From contig CAZMGD010000057.1 in assembly GCA_964565705.1 (NCBI GenBank), positions 1-25,584 of the forward strand: a stretch of DNA of 25,584 bases, read 5' to 3'. This DNA comes from CAZMGD01 sp964565705 (GTDB lineage Bacteria; Actinomycetota; Acidimicrobiia; Acidimicrobiales; Ilumatobacteraceae). Shown here piece after piece: positions 1-6,182 of this stretch (its first letter is position 1; every line of letters starts with the position of its first letter). The notes under the pieces are model-generated. The model saw nothing but the letters and a program-made list of their open reading frames with translations. It had not been told where the DNA came from and made no database searches. The position numbers and the translations under genes were made by a program.

Positions 1-546
1 ATGACGTCGAACCTCGGCACGCAGGATCTGCGCAAGGCCAACGTCGGCTTCACCAGGAACGACGAGGCCGTCAGCTACGAGCGGATGAAGGAGAAGGTCA
101 ACGACGCGCTGAAGACGCACTTCCGCCCGGAGTTCCTGAACCGCATCGACGAGGTCATCGTCTTCCACGAGCTCTCGCGCAGCGAGGTCGTCCAGATGGT
201 CGACCTGATGACCAAGCGCCTGTCGGGCCAGCTCGAGGCCCAGGGCCTCGGCATCGAGCTCACCCAGGCCGCCAAGGAGCTGCTCGCCGACCGGGGCTAC
301 GACCCGCAGCTCGGCGCCCGGCCACTGCGCCGTGCGATCCAGCGGCTGGTGGAGGACGCGCTCAGCGAGAAGATCCTCTACAAGCAGTTCAACGCCGGCG
401 ACATCGTCGTCGTCGACGTCGAGGACGACCCGGACAATCCGGGCAAGCAGCGCCTCGGCTTCAAGGCGGTCGAGGGCTTCTTGCCCCCGCCCACCCCGGA
501 GCTGGCCGGCACCGCCGCCACGGAAGGCGAGACGCCCACCGAGTGA
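1..546 (+). CDS. clpC: ATP-dependent Clp protease ATP-binding subunit ClpC, C-terminal part (5' truncated by window edge)
   Basis: This is the last 181 codons of a ClpC-type AAA+ unfoldase, which feeds substrates to the ClpP peptidase in cytoplasmic protein quality control. The ATG at position 1 is internal: the visible protein begins with T-S-N-L-G, which in Clp/Hsp100 proteins lies in the second AAA+ module after Walker B. R-P-E-F-L-N-R-I-D-E-V-I-V-F (about residues 42-55) is the conserved segment with the arginine finger. G-Y-D-P-Q-L-G-A-R-P-L-R-R (about 98-110) is the sensor-2 motif of the D2 small domain. The tail beyond about residue 150 is acidic and Pro/Thr-rich, as is usual for the variable ClpC C-terminus. 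The stop is TGA at 544-546, followed by a very strong hairpin. The family call is secure; only the N-terminal portion is missing. Confidence 0.95.
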   Translation: MTSNLGTQDLRKANVGFTRNDEAVSYERMKEKVNDALKTHFRPEFLNRIDEVIVFHELSRSEVVQMVDLMTKRLSGQLEAQGLGIELTQAAKELLADRGYDPQLGARPLRRAIQRLVEDALSEKILYKQFNAGDIVVVDVEDDPDNPGKQRLGFKAVEGFLPPPTPELAGTAATEGETPTE

Positions 547-570
547 TCCACTGATCGCTCCCGACTCGGT

Positions 571-616
571 TCTCGGTCGGTTTCTGGTCGCTGGAGCGAC
601 CAGAAACCGACCGAGA
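571..616. terminator. Perfect 21-bp inverted repeat after clpC (terminator-like hairpin)
   Basis: Arms 571-591 and 596-616 are exact reverse complements around the loop TGGA. The stem is strong enough to end clpC transcription 25 bases after its stop codon. There is no run of T on either side, so it is not a classical intrinsic terminator. It ends only 30 bases before the ATG of the next gene, so it could also protect an mRNA end or be a protein-binding site. Confidence 0.6.
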
Positions 617-646
617 TCGCGTTGGGGCTGGCAGTATCTCGGGGTC

Positions 647-1414
647 ATGCGTGGCCGGTTGATCGCTCTCGTCACCGCTCTGATCGTGGTCGTCGCCGGC
701 TGCCGGCTGGACGTCGACGTGGCGGTCGACATGGACAGCGACGGTGCCGGCACGATCACGGTGACCGCGATCGCCGACCCGGAACTCGTCGCCCAGGCGC
801 CGGCGCTGGCCGACGACCTCCACCTCGACGACTTCCGCAACGCCGGCTGGGTGGTCGACGGCCCGGTCGCGACCGACGACGGCGGACTGCGCGTCGTGCT
901 CACCCACGGCTTCGACTCGCCTGAGGAGGCCACCGGCCTCCTGGCTGGCCTCAACGGCGCAAACGGGCCGTTCCAGGGCCTGACGCTGTCGCGAACGGTC
1001 GATGGATCGTCGGTCACCTACGCGGCTGACGGCACGCTGCATCTGGTCGGCGGCGTGGACGCGTTCTCCGACGCCTACGTGCAGTCGCTCGGCGCGGGCA
1101 CACCGTTCGCCGAGACGCTCGCTTCGCGCGGGGTGCCGCTGGGCGACGAACTGGACATCGACCTGTCGATCACGTTCCCCGTCGACCCCGAGACGAACGC
1201 CGCGGTGGCCGATGCAGTGGCGACGTGGCAGGTGCCCGTCGACGGCAGCACCGTGCAGGTGTCGGCAACGGGCACGTCGAACCCGTCGCACACGGCCGAG
1301 CGGGTGCTCGCCGTCCTCGCACTGGCGGCGCTGGTCGCTTGGATCGCGCTCGCGACCGCGTTCATCGTCTACGTCGTGCGCCACCGGCATCGGCGCCCGG
1401 CGCTCAGGCGCTGA
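647..1414 (+). CDS. LppM-like lipoprotein with C-terminal transmembrane anchor
   Basis: This 255-residue exported protein probably faces the outside of the cell membrane. The N-terminus has a hydrophobic signal ending in a lipobox, V-V-A-G-C, with the lipidated cysteine at residue 19. Next come V-D-V-A-V-D-M-D and G-A-G-T-I-T-V-T, typical of the LppM domain of actinobacterial lipoproteins (Mycobacterium tuberculosis LppM, reported to bind phosphatidylinositol mannosides). A hydrophobic helix at about residues 220-244 and a basic tail (R-H-R-H-R-R) form a second, C-terminal anchor, also a known LppM feature. I chose the ATG at 647 because it is the first start that places the signal peptide at the N-terminus. 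The 3' end overlaps the convergent MFS gene by 11 bp. The family match is good, but the ligand in a bacterium that may lack mannosylated inositol lipids is unknown. Confidence 0.75.
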   Translation: MRGRLIALVTALIVVVAGCRLDVDVAVDMDSDGAGTITVTAIADPELVAQAPALADDLHLDDFRNAGWVVDGPVATDDGGLRVVLTHGFDSPEEATGLLAGLNGANGPFQGLTLSRTVDGSSVTYAADGTLHLVGGVDAFSDAYVQSLGAGTPFAETLASRGVPLGDELDIDLSITFPVDPETNAAVADAVATWQVPVDGSTVQVSATGTSNPSHTAERVLAVLALAALVAWIALATAFIVYVVRHRHRRPALRR

Positions 1415-2660
1415 CCAGCTCCACCGGACTGCCCGCCAGCTGTGCGGTGTGCTGGCGCGCGGCGCGGAGCCCGTAGGCGGCCGCGGCGTAGCAGCCCACG
1501 GCACCCACCAGCACGCCGGCTCGGGCGCCGAAGCGGTCGCAGACCGCACCCAGGATCGGGCCGCCGATCGGCGTGCTGCCGAGGAACACCATCGCCTGCA
1601 GCGCTAGCACGCGGCCGCGCATCGACGGATCGGCCCGCATCTGGACGATCGACGTGGACGACACCATGAAGATGATGCTGGCGAAGCCGAGGAACACGCC
1701 CACCGGCAGGGCCACGGCGAGCACCGGCGAGAACGCCAGCGCGGTCATCGCGATCCCGAACAACACACAACTGATGGCGACGCCGTGGATCGTCACCGAC
1801 TTCCTGCGGGCGGTCACCAGGGCGCCGACGAGCGAGCCGATCGACACGATCGCGAACAGCACGGTGAACATCACCTCGGACGAGCCGAGGCTCTTGGTGA
1901 CGAACAGTGGTAGCACCACCTGGAAGTTGAACGCGAGCGTGCCGATGATCGCCATCATCACGAGCGGTGCCCAGAGCTCCGGCACGGACCGGGCGTAGCG
2001 CAGGCCCTCGCGGACCTGGCCCTTTCCCCGCGGGGCCACCGGGGCCGGCCGCAAGTCGCGGACGTTGATCAGCCAGAGGCCGTAGATCACGGCCAGGTAG
2101 CTCACACCGTCGAGGAGGAAGCACCAGCCGTAGCCGGTCGTCGTGATCAGCAGGCCAGCCATCGCCGGACCGACGATGCGCGACCCGGTCATGAGCGCAC
2201 TGTTCAGGCTGACCGCGTTCTGCATGTCGTCCTGCGGCACCATCTCGACGACGAACGAGCGGCGGGCCGGGTTGTCGAACGCCGTGGCGAACCCACCGGC
2301 TGCCGCGACGAGGTAGATCGCGACAAGCGGCGGTTCGCCCGCGAACGCGAGTGCGGCCAGCACGAACGACTGGAGCATGGCGAACGCCTGCACGATGATC
2401 AGCAGGCGGCGCTTGTCGCTGCGGTCGGCCAGGAGGCCGGCCCACGCGCCGATGATCAGCACCGGGGCGAACTGGCAGGCGACGAGCATCCCCACGGCGA
2501 GCCCGTTGCCGGTGAGCTCCAGCACCCACAACGCCATCGCCACCATCGTCAGCCAGTTGCCGATCTGGGAGATCGTCTGACCGACGAAGAACAGCCGGAA
2601 GTTCCGGATCGACAGCGATCGGAACGTGTCGCGCCACGCCCGCTTCGTCGTGGCGTTCAC
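1404..2660 (-). CDS. Major facilitator superfamily exporter (MFS_3/EntS-like)
   Basis: This 418-residue inner membrane transporter has about twelve hydrophobic segments. Near the first helices R-N-F-R-L-F-F-V-G-Q and G-N-W-L-T-M-V-A are typical of the MFS_3 group, which includes the enterobactin exporter EntS and macrolide/drug efflux proteins. The cytoplasmic loop between helices 2 and 3 carries G-L-L-A-D-R-S-D-K-R-R, the MFS motif A. A second R-G-R-V-L-A-L lies in the C-terminal half. The start is taken as GTG at 2660, because it overlaps the MarR stop (GTGA) and gives V-N-A-T-T-K-R followed by a normal amphipathic lead-in. The longer open frame, from 2786, runs through the marR gene and its Arg-rich N-terminus is an artefact. 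It is translationally coupled to the MarR gene, so it is probably induced by the compound that MarR senses. The substrate cannot be told from sequence. Confidence 0.88.
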   Translation of the reverse strand: MNATTKRAWRDTFRSLSIRNFRLFFVGQTISQIGNWLTMVAMALWVLELTGNGLAVGMLVACQFAPVLIIGAWAGLLADRSDKRRLLIIVQAFAMLQSFVLAALAFAGEPPLVAIYLVAAAGGFATAFDNPARRSFVVEMVPQDDMQNAVSLNSALMTGSRIVGPAMAGLLITTTGYGWCFLLDGVSYLAVIYGLWLINVRDLRPAPVAPRGKGQVREGLRYARSVPELWAPLVMMAIIGTLAFNFQVVLPLFVTKSLGSSEVMFTVLFAIVSIGSLVGALVTARRKSVTIHGVAISCVLFGIAMTALAFSPVLAVALPVGVFLGFASIIFMVSSTSIVQMRADPSMRGRVLALQAMVFLGSTPIGGPILGAVCDRFGARAGVLVGAVGCYAAAAYGLRAARQHTAQLAGSPVELVSA

Positions 2661-3127
2661 GACGACGTCCCGGCGGGGAGGTGCTCGGTGCTGGCGACCT
2701 CGACGAGGTGCTCCAAGACGTCGAGCACCTCGGACAGGCGCTCGACGTCGGCCGCGTCGAGCCGTTCGAGCTGAGCGGCCAGCCACTCGTTGCGGCGGGC
2801 CCGGTTCGCCTCCAGGTGGCGCCGGCCGAGGGCGGTGATCGACACCAGCGAGACACGTCGGTCCGTCGGGTCCACCCGCCGGGAGACGAGATCCATGGCG
2901 ACGAGGCGCTCGACGGCCTTGGTGACGCTCGGCGGGGCGATGCGCTCGCGCGCGGCAACCTCGCCGAGCGTCATCGGTCCGTCCTTGGCAATGGTCGCGA
3001 GCGCCGAGGTGAACGTCGCCGTCAGCTCGCCCTGGTCCTGATGGCGGAGGAACCGCGCGAGCCGGGCGATCGCCATCCGCAGCCGCGCGGCGATCTCCGC
3101 CGTGTCGTCGTGCTGCTCGGGCGCCAT
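2657..3127 (-). CDS. MarR family transcriptional regulator
   Basis: This 156-residue cytoplasmic DNA-binding protein has the normal length for MarR. The winged helix-turn-helix spans about residues 38-105: L-G-E-V-A-A-R-E-R-I (54-63), the recognition helix P-P-S-V-T-K-A-V-E-R-L (65-75), and the wing with the diagnostic D-P-T-D-R-R-V-S-L-V (86-95). The C-terminal helix ends within the GTGA overlap with the MFS gene, so the pair is one transcript. MarR proteins usually repress themselves and the adjacent efflux gene until a phenolic or lipophilic ligand binds. An inverted repeat at 3149-3167 just upstream of the ATG fits an autoregulatory operator. No clear Shine-Dalgarno sequence precedes the ATG, so translation may be leaderless or nearly so. 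Confidence 0.9.
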   Translation of the reverse strand: MAPEQHDDTAEIAARLRMAIARLARFLRHQDQGELTATFTSALATIAKDGPMTLGEVAARERIAPPSVTKAVERLVAMDLVSRRVDPTDRRVSLVSITALGRRHLEANRARRNEWLAAQLERLDAADVERLSEVLDVLEHLVEVASTEHLPAGTSS

Positions 3128-3148
3128 GGCGACCAGTATGCCGGACGA

Positions 3149-3167
3149 TAGTTAGTGAGGGAAACTA
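3149..3167. promoter_or_regulatory. Candidate MarR operator
   Basis: TAGTT at 3149-3153 and AACTA at 3163-3167 form a 5-bp inverted repeat with a 9-bp spacer, 22 bp upstream of the marR start. It is A/T-rich in an otherwise G/C-rich region, and the spacing fits MarR dimers. That it is the MarR site is inferred from position and symmetry. Confidence 0.45.
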
Positions 3168-3187
3168 GTTGGTGCGTCGCCCGTCAC

Positions 3188-3244
3188 GCCGAACCTGCGG
3201 TCGGACCGGTCCCGTTTCGGGCGCGATTCGACCGCAGGTTCGGC
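3188..3244. terminator. 15-bp inverted repeat downstream of the Hta-associated gene
   Basis: Arms 3188-3202 and 3230-3244 are exact reverse complements. The 27-base loop contains two smaller structures, the palindrome GGACCGGTCC and a CCCG-TTT-CGGG hairpin. It lies 17 bases beyond the stop of the minus-strand gene that ends at 3261 and upstream of the marR operator, so it probably separates the two transcripts. No T-run follows it. Confidence 0.5.
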
Positions 3245-3260
3245 ACGGGTGGGCGTCACC

Positions 3261-5405
3261 TCACATGGTGGCGAGCACGTCGACGATCAGGTTGGCCGTC
3301 GTGTCGCCCACCGCGAGGCACACCGTGCCGTCGGCGCCGAGGGCGACGATCACTGCGTTCGCAGTTGGCTGACCGGCGCTGACGTTCAGGTTCGAGGTCG
3401 CTGGCTGCGGCTCGCCGCAGGTCCACACGGTGACGTAGCCGTCGGCCGTCGCACCGTCGGCGGTCACGCTGAGGATCGCCGCGCTCGCATCGGCGGCGAC
3501 GGCTCCGCGACCGGCGACCTGGACAGACGTCGTCGTGGCGACGATCCCGGCGCCGAGACCCTCACCATCGACGGTCGATGCGCCCGGCCGGGTGTCGAGC
3601 AGGCGGGCGGGCGTCAGCTGCTGGTACGCCGCGCCGGCCGGCACGTAGCCGACGACGTCGACGATGATCTCGGCGTCGGCCTGGCCGGCGACGAGGCACA
3701 CCGTGCCATCGGCGGACAGGGACGCGACCACACCGGCGGCGACCGCTCGGCCGGGCACCGTGTTGAGGTTGGACGTCGTCGGCGGGGTGCCGTCGCACGC
3801 CCAGACCGTGACGTAGCCGGTCCCGGTCGCGTCCGCGGCCGTGACGTTGAGCAGCGCCGCTTGGGCGTCGGCAGGCACATCGGCCGCGCCGCCGACCTGC
3901 ACGGTGCGCACGACACCTGCCTTCTGGACCGCCTGGCTCGTCACCACGTTCTCAGCGCGGGTGTCGAGCAGGCGGGTCGGCGCGACCGCGCCGAGCCCAC
4001 TCGCCGCGGTCGAGTAACCCGCGACGTCGGCGATCAGGTGCGTGCTGGTCTCGGATGCCGCGAGGCAGACCGAGCCGTCCTCACCGATGCCGGCGACGAC
4101 CACGTTGGCGACGGTGGCGCCAGCGGCGAGGTTGAGGCTGGACGTGCCAGGCTGCGGCTCGCCGCACGGCCAGATCGTCACGTACCCGGTGCCCTCCGCA
4201 CCCGTGGCGGTCACGTTGAGGGAGACGGCGGTCGCATCGGCGGGCACGCCGGCCCGGTCTGTGACCTTCACCTTCACCGGGGTGCCCGGCGCGACGATGC
4301 CCGTACCAGCAGACTCGCCGTCGACGGTGGACGCACCCGGCCGCGTGTCGAGCACGCGAGCCGGAGCGACCAGCTCGAGCACCGTCGCCGCCGGCGGCTG
4401 CGGTTGCGGCTCCGGCTCGACCGGCGTGTCGACGAACGTGATCGGCGTGAACGTCTCCTGCGCGGCGTTGGCCGCCGCACCCCCCGCGGCGTACGTGACG
4501 ATCGCGTAGTTCCCGGTGAACGTCGGATCACCCTTCGAGATCGTCAACGTCGTCGAGAACGTCCCGTCCTCCTGCAACGGCACGTAGGCGGGATTCGGCG
4601 CGACCAGATCGATCGACGACTGGGGCAGCGCCCACTTCTGATCGATCACCTTGCGAGTCGACGCCGCCGCGCCCGACGAGGGCTGCCACACGTCAGCGAA
4701 CCGCCCGAAGATCACGTACACACCGGTCGGGTTCCCCGCCGGGATCGGAGGCCGCGTCGAGATGTTCGCCAACGGATCGAAACCGCTGCCGCTCACCGTC
4801 ACCACCTCCGAGCCGTCACCGATGTCGGTGAACGTCGTCTTGGAGGCCACGATGTCGACGAAGCTGATCGGGGTGAACGTCTCCTGCGCGGCGTTGGCCG
4901 CCGCACCCCCCGCGGCGTACGTGACGATCGCGTAGTTCCCGGTGAACGTCGGATCACCCTTCGAGATCGTCAACGTCGTCGAGAACGTCCCGTCCTCCTG
5001 CAACGGCACGTAGGCGGGATTCGGCGCGACCAGATCGATCGACGACTGGGGCAGCGCCCACTTCTGATCGATCACCTTGCGAGTCGACGCCGCCGCGCCC
5101 GACGAGGGCTGCCACACGTCAGCGAACCGCCCGAAGATCACGTACACACCGGTCGGGTTCCCCGCCGGGATCGGAGGCCGCGTCGAGATGTTCGCCAACG
5201 GATCGAAACCGCTGCCGCTCACCGTCACCACCTGGGACCCGTCACCCAGGTTCGCGAACGTCGTCTGGCTGACCGTGACCGTGGCCGGGCCCGCGACTTC
5301 GGCCGCTTGTACCCCTCGCGCACCGCTGCCGAGCACGAGCACGGTGGCGAGTGCGGCGCCGACGGCGAGGGAGGCACGGAGGCGTGCTCCAAGTGTTCCT
5401 GACAT
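3261..5405 (-). CDS. Secreted Hta-associated repeat protein: two duplicated Ig-like domains plus three LDTR modules
   Basis: This 714-residue exported protein begins with a clear signal peptide (basic N-region, hydrophobic core, V-Q-A-A-E cleavage region near residue 34). Two nearly identical 142-residue domains follow at about 43-184 and 185-324. Each opens with V-V-T-V-S-G-S-G-F and contains G-V-Y-V-I-F-G-R-F-A-D-V-W and K-V-I-D-Q-K-W-A-L-P. I recall this pattern from regions that accompany the HtaA haem-binding domain in actinobacteria. A P-V-E-P-E-P-Q-P-Q-P linker then leads to three modules of about 125 residues, each with P-A/T-R-L/V-L-D-T-R, a W-P/A-C and V-C-L cysteine pair and a V-D/A-D-V-x-G-Y end. 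The last module stops short of the G-Y end. There is no HtaA core domain and no membrane anchor. It is divergent from the TetR gene and has an AAGGAG ribosome site at 5418-5423. A role in haem capture or transfer is inferred from context and domain resemblance. Confidence 0.8.
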   Translation of the reverse strand: MSGTLGARLRASLAVGAALATVLVLGSGARGVQAAEVAGPATVTVSQTTFANLGDGSQVVTVSGSGFDPLANISTRPPIPAGNPTGVYVIFGRFADVWQPSSGAAASTRKVIDQKWALPQSSIDLVAPNPAYVPLQEDGTFSTTLTISKGDPTFTGNYAIVTYAAGGAAANAAQETFTPISFVDIVASKTTFTDIGDGSEVVTVSGSGFDPLANISTRPPIPAGNPTGVYVIFGRFADVWQPSSGAAASTRKVIDQKWALPQSSIDLVAPNPAYVPLQEDGTFSTTLTISKGDPTFTGNYAIVTYAAGGAAANAAQETFTPITFVDTPVEPEPQPQPPAATVLELVAPARVLDTRPGASTVDGESAGTGIVAPGTPVKVKVTDRAGVPADATAVSLNVTATGAEGTGYVTIWPCGEPQPGTSSLNLAAGATVANVVVAGIGEDGSVCLAASETSTHLIADVAGYSTAASGLGAVAPTRLLDTRAENVVTSQAVQKAGVVRTVQVGGAADVPADAQAALLNVTAADATGTGYVTVWACDGTPPTTSNLNTVPGRAVAAGVVASLSADGTVCLVAGQADAEIIVDVVGYVPAGAAYQQLTPARLLDTRPGASTVDGEGLGAGIVATTTSVQVAGRGAVAADASAAILSVTADGATADGYVTVWTCGEPQPATSNLNVSAGQPTANAVIVALGADGTVCLAVGDTTANLIVDVLATM
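3264..4376 (-). repeat. Three tandem LDTR modules in the Hta-associated protein
   Basis: Approximate module boundaries are 3997-4376, 3628-3996 and 3264-3627. Each encodes the same pattern: P-A-R-x-L-D-T-R, then V-P-A-D-A, L-N-V-T-A, G-Y-V-T-x-W-x-C, S-N/S-L-N, V-C-L and I-x-D-V. The units are diverged, unlike the upstream 426-bp repeat. The module's function is not known to me; its beta-rich pattern and cysteine pair suggest a disulfide-stabilised extracellular fold. Confidence 0.85.
4427..5278 (-). repeat. Tandem 426-bp coding duplication (two units)
   Basis: Units 4427-4852 and 4853-5278 encode the two 142-residue domains of the gene above. The stretch 4447-4807 matches 4873-5233 with no difference that I can find over 361 bp, while the unit edges carry a few substitutions. 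Synonymous sites are identical too, so the duplication is recent or maintained by gene conversion. Confidence 0.93.
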
Positions 5406-5453
5406 GTTGTCGAACCGCTCCTTCGAGAAATGAGTAAAGGAACCCTACTACAG
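5401..5453 (-). promoter_or_regulatory. Start region of the Hta-associated gene: ribosome site and candidate operators
   Basis: Reading the minus strand, AAGGAG (5418-5423) lies 12 bases before the ATG. GACA-TGT-TGTC at 5401-5411 is a short inverted repeat overlapping the start codon and resembles the one at 12004-12018. A weak 19-bp iron-box-like stretch (11 of 19 to TWAGGTWAGSCTWACCTWA) lies at 5435-5453. The 9-mer CCTACTACA (5444-5452) recurs at 11968-11976, upstream of the other Hta-associated gene. The ribosome site is solid; the operators are speculative. Confidence 0.4.
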
Positions 5454-5537
5454 AATGTCGTCATGTTGCCAGCGCGCTCGCCGCGGCGATGCCCACCGGA
5501 GGCGTGTGGCAACGCGGACGCGTGGCACGATGACGGG

Positions 5538-6173
5538 GTGCCCAAGGTGACTGGCGGCTCGGTGGTCGCTCATCGAGAAACGACGCGCGCAGCGATCTTC
5601 GACGCCTTCGGACGTCTGGTGTACGAGCGCGGGTACGAGGCGATCACCCTCGCCGACGTCGCGGTCGAGGCAGGCCTGTCGCGCACCACGATGTACAACT
5701 ACTTCCCCGACAAGGACGCCCTGGCCGTCGCCTACGCAGAGCGCGAAGTGGAGCGGTACATCAAGGGTCTGCGCGCCAGCATCGAGGACGCGGGCACGCC
5801 CGTCGAGCAGCTCCGCACCTACATCCGCCAGCAGCTCACCTACTTCTCGACGCACCACCTGCCGCCGGGGCGCGCGCTGCAGATGGTCTTGCCGACTGCC
5901 ACGTACCAGCGCGTCGTCCACCACGTACAGGTGCTCGAGGAGGTGCTGCTCCAGATCCTGCGCGACGGCGCCGCCCAGGGCTACTTCGCCGACGACATCG
6001 ACGCGGCGATGCCGCTCGTCGCGGCGTGCATCAACCGGGGCGGCCCGACGACGTTCGACGGCACCGACCTCGACGAGGAGGTCGAGCGGACGTCGACGTT
6101 CGTGCTGCGGGCACTCGGTGCGCGGCTGGCAGCGGACGGAAGCGCCGTCCGGGCCAGCCCTGCTGCACCGTGA
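5538..6173 (+). CDS. TetR family transcriptional regulator in the haem locus
   Basis: This 211-residue DNA-binding protein has an N-terminal TetR helix-turn-helix at about residues 17-62: A-A-I-F-D-A-F, then I-T-L-A-D-V-A-V-E-A-G-L-S-R and T-M-Y-N-Y-F-P-D-K-D-A-L. The rest is a helical ligand-binding domain with no specific family signature. It holds two histidine pairs, H106-H107 and H128-H129, worth noting because some TetR regulators (HrtR) sense haem through histidines. I chose GTG at 5538 as start because the frame upstream reads through non-conserved sequence; an upstream ATG at 5430 is possible. It is divergent from the Hta-associated gene at 5405 and ends 9 bp before the convergent htaA stop. 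Regulation of the surface haem genes is the natural inference, but the ligand is unknown. Confidence 0.85.
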   Translation: MPKVTGGSVVAHRETTRAAIFDAFGRLVYERGYEAITLADVAVEAGLSRTTMYNYFPDKDALAVAYAEREVERYIKGLRASIEDAGTPVEQLRTYIRQQLTYFSTHHLPPGRALQMVLPTATYQRVVHHVQVLEEVLLQILRDGAAQGYFADDIDAAMPLVAACINRGGPTTFDGTDLDEEVERTSTFVLRALGARLAADGSAVRASPAAP

Positions 6174-6182
6174 TGCGGGCAT

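Noticed and set aside
1369..2958. A 529-codon minus-strand frame overlapping marR and the MFS exporter
   Set aside because: Part of it reads marR sequence in another frame and the rest is arginine-rich; the MFS and MarR frames explain the region.
4427..5278. Direct repeats considered as a CRISPR array or insertion-sequence ends
   Set aside because: The units are long, in frame, coding and adjacent, with no spacers and no terminal inverted repeats.
3249..5402. A 717-codon plus-strand open frame opposite the Hta-associated gene
   Set aside because: It is Arg/Asp/Gly-rich with no domain, repeats wherever the true gene repeats, and is explained by high GC content on the antisense strand.
5430..5537. 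Longer N-terminus for the TetR protein from ATG 5430
   Set aside because: The added 36 residues look non-coding and would cover the promoter of the divergent gene; GTG 5538 gives a normal TetR N-terminus. Not excluded completely.
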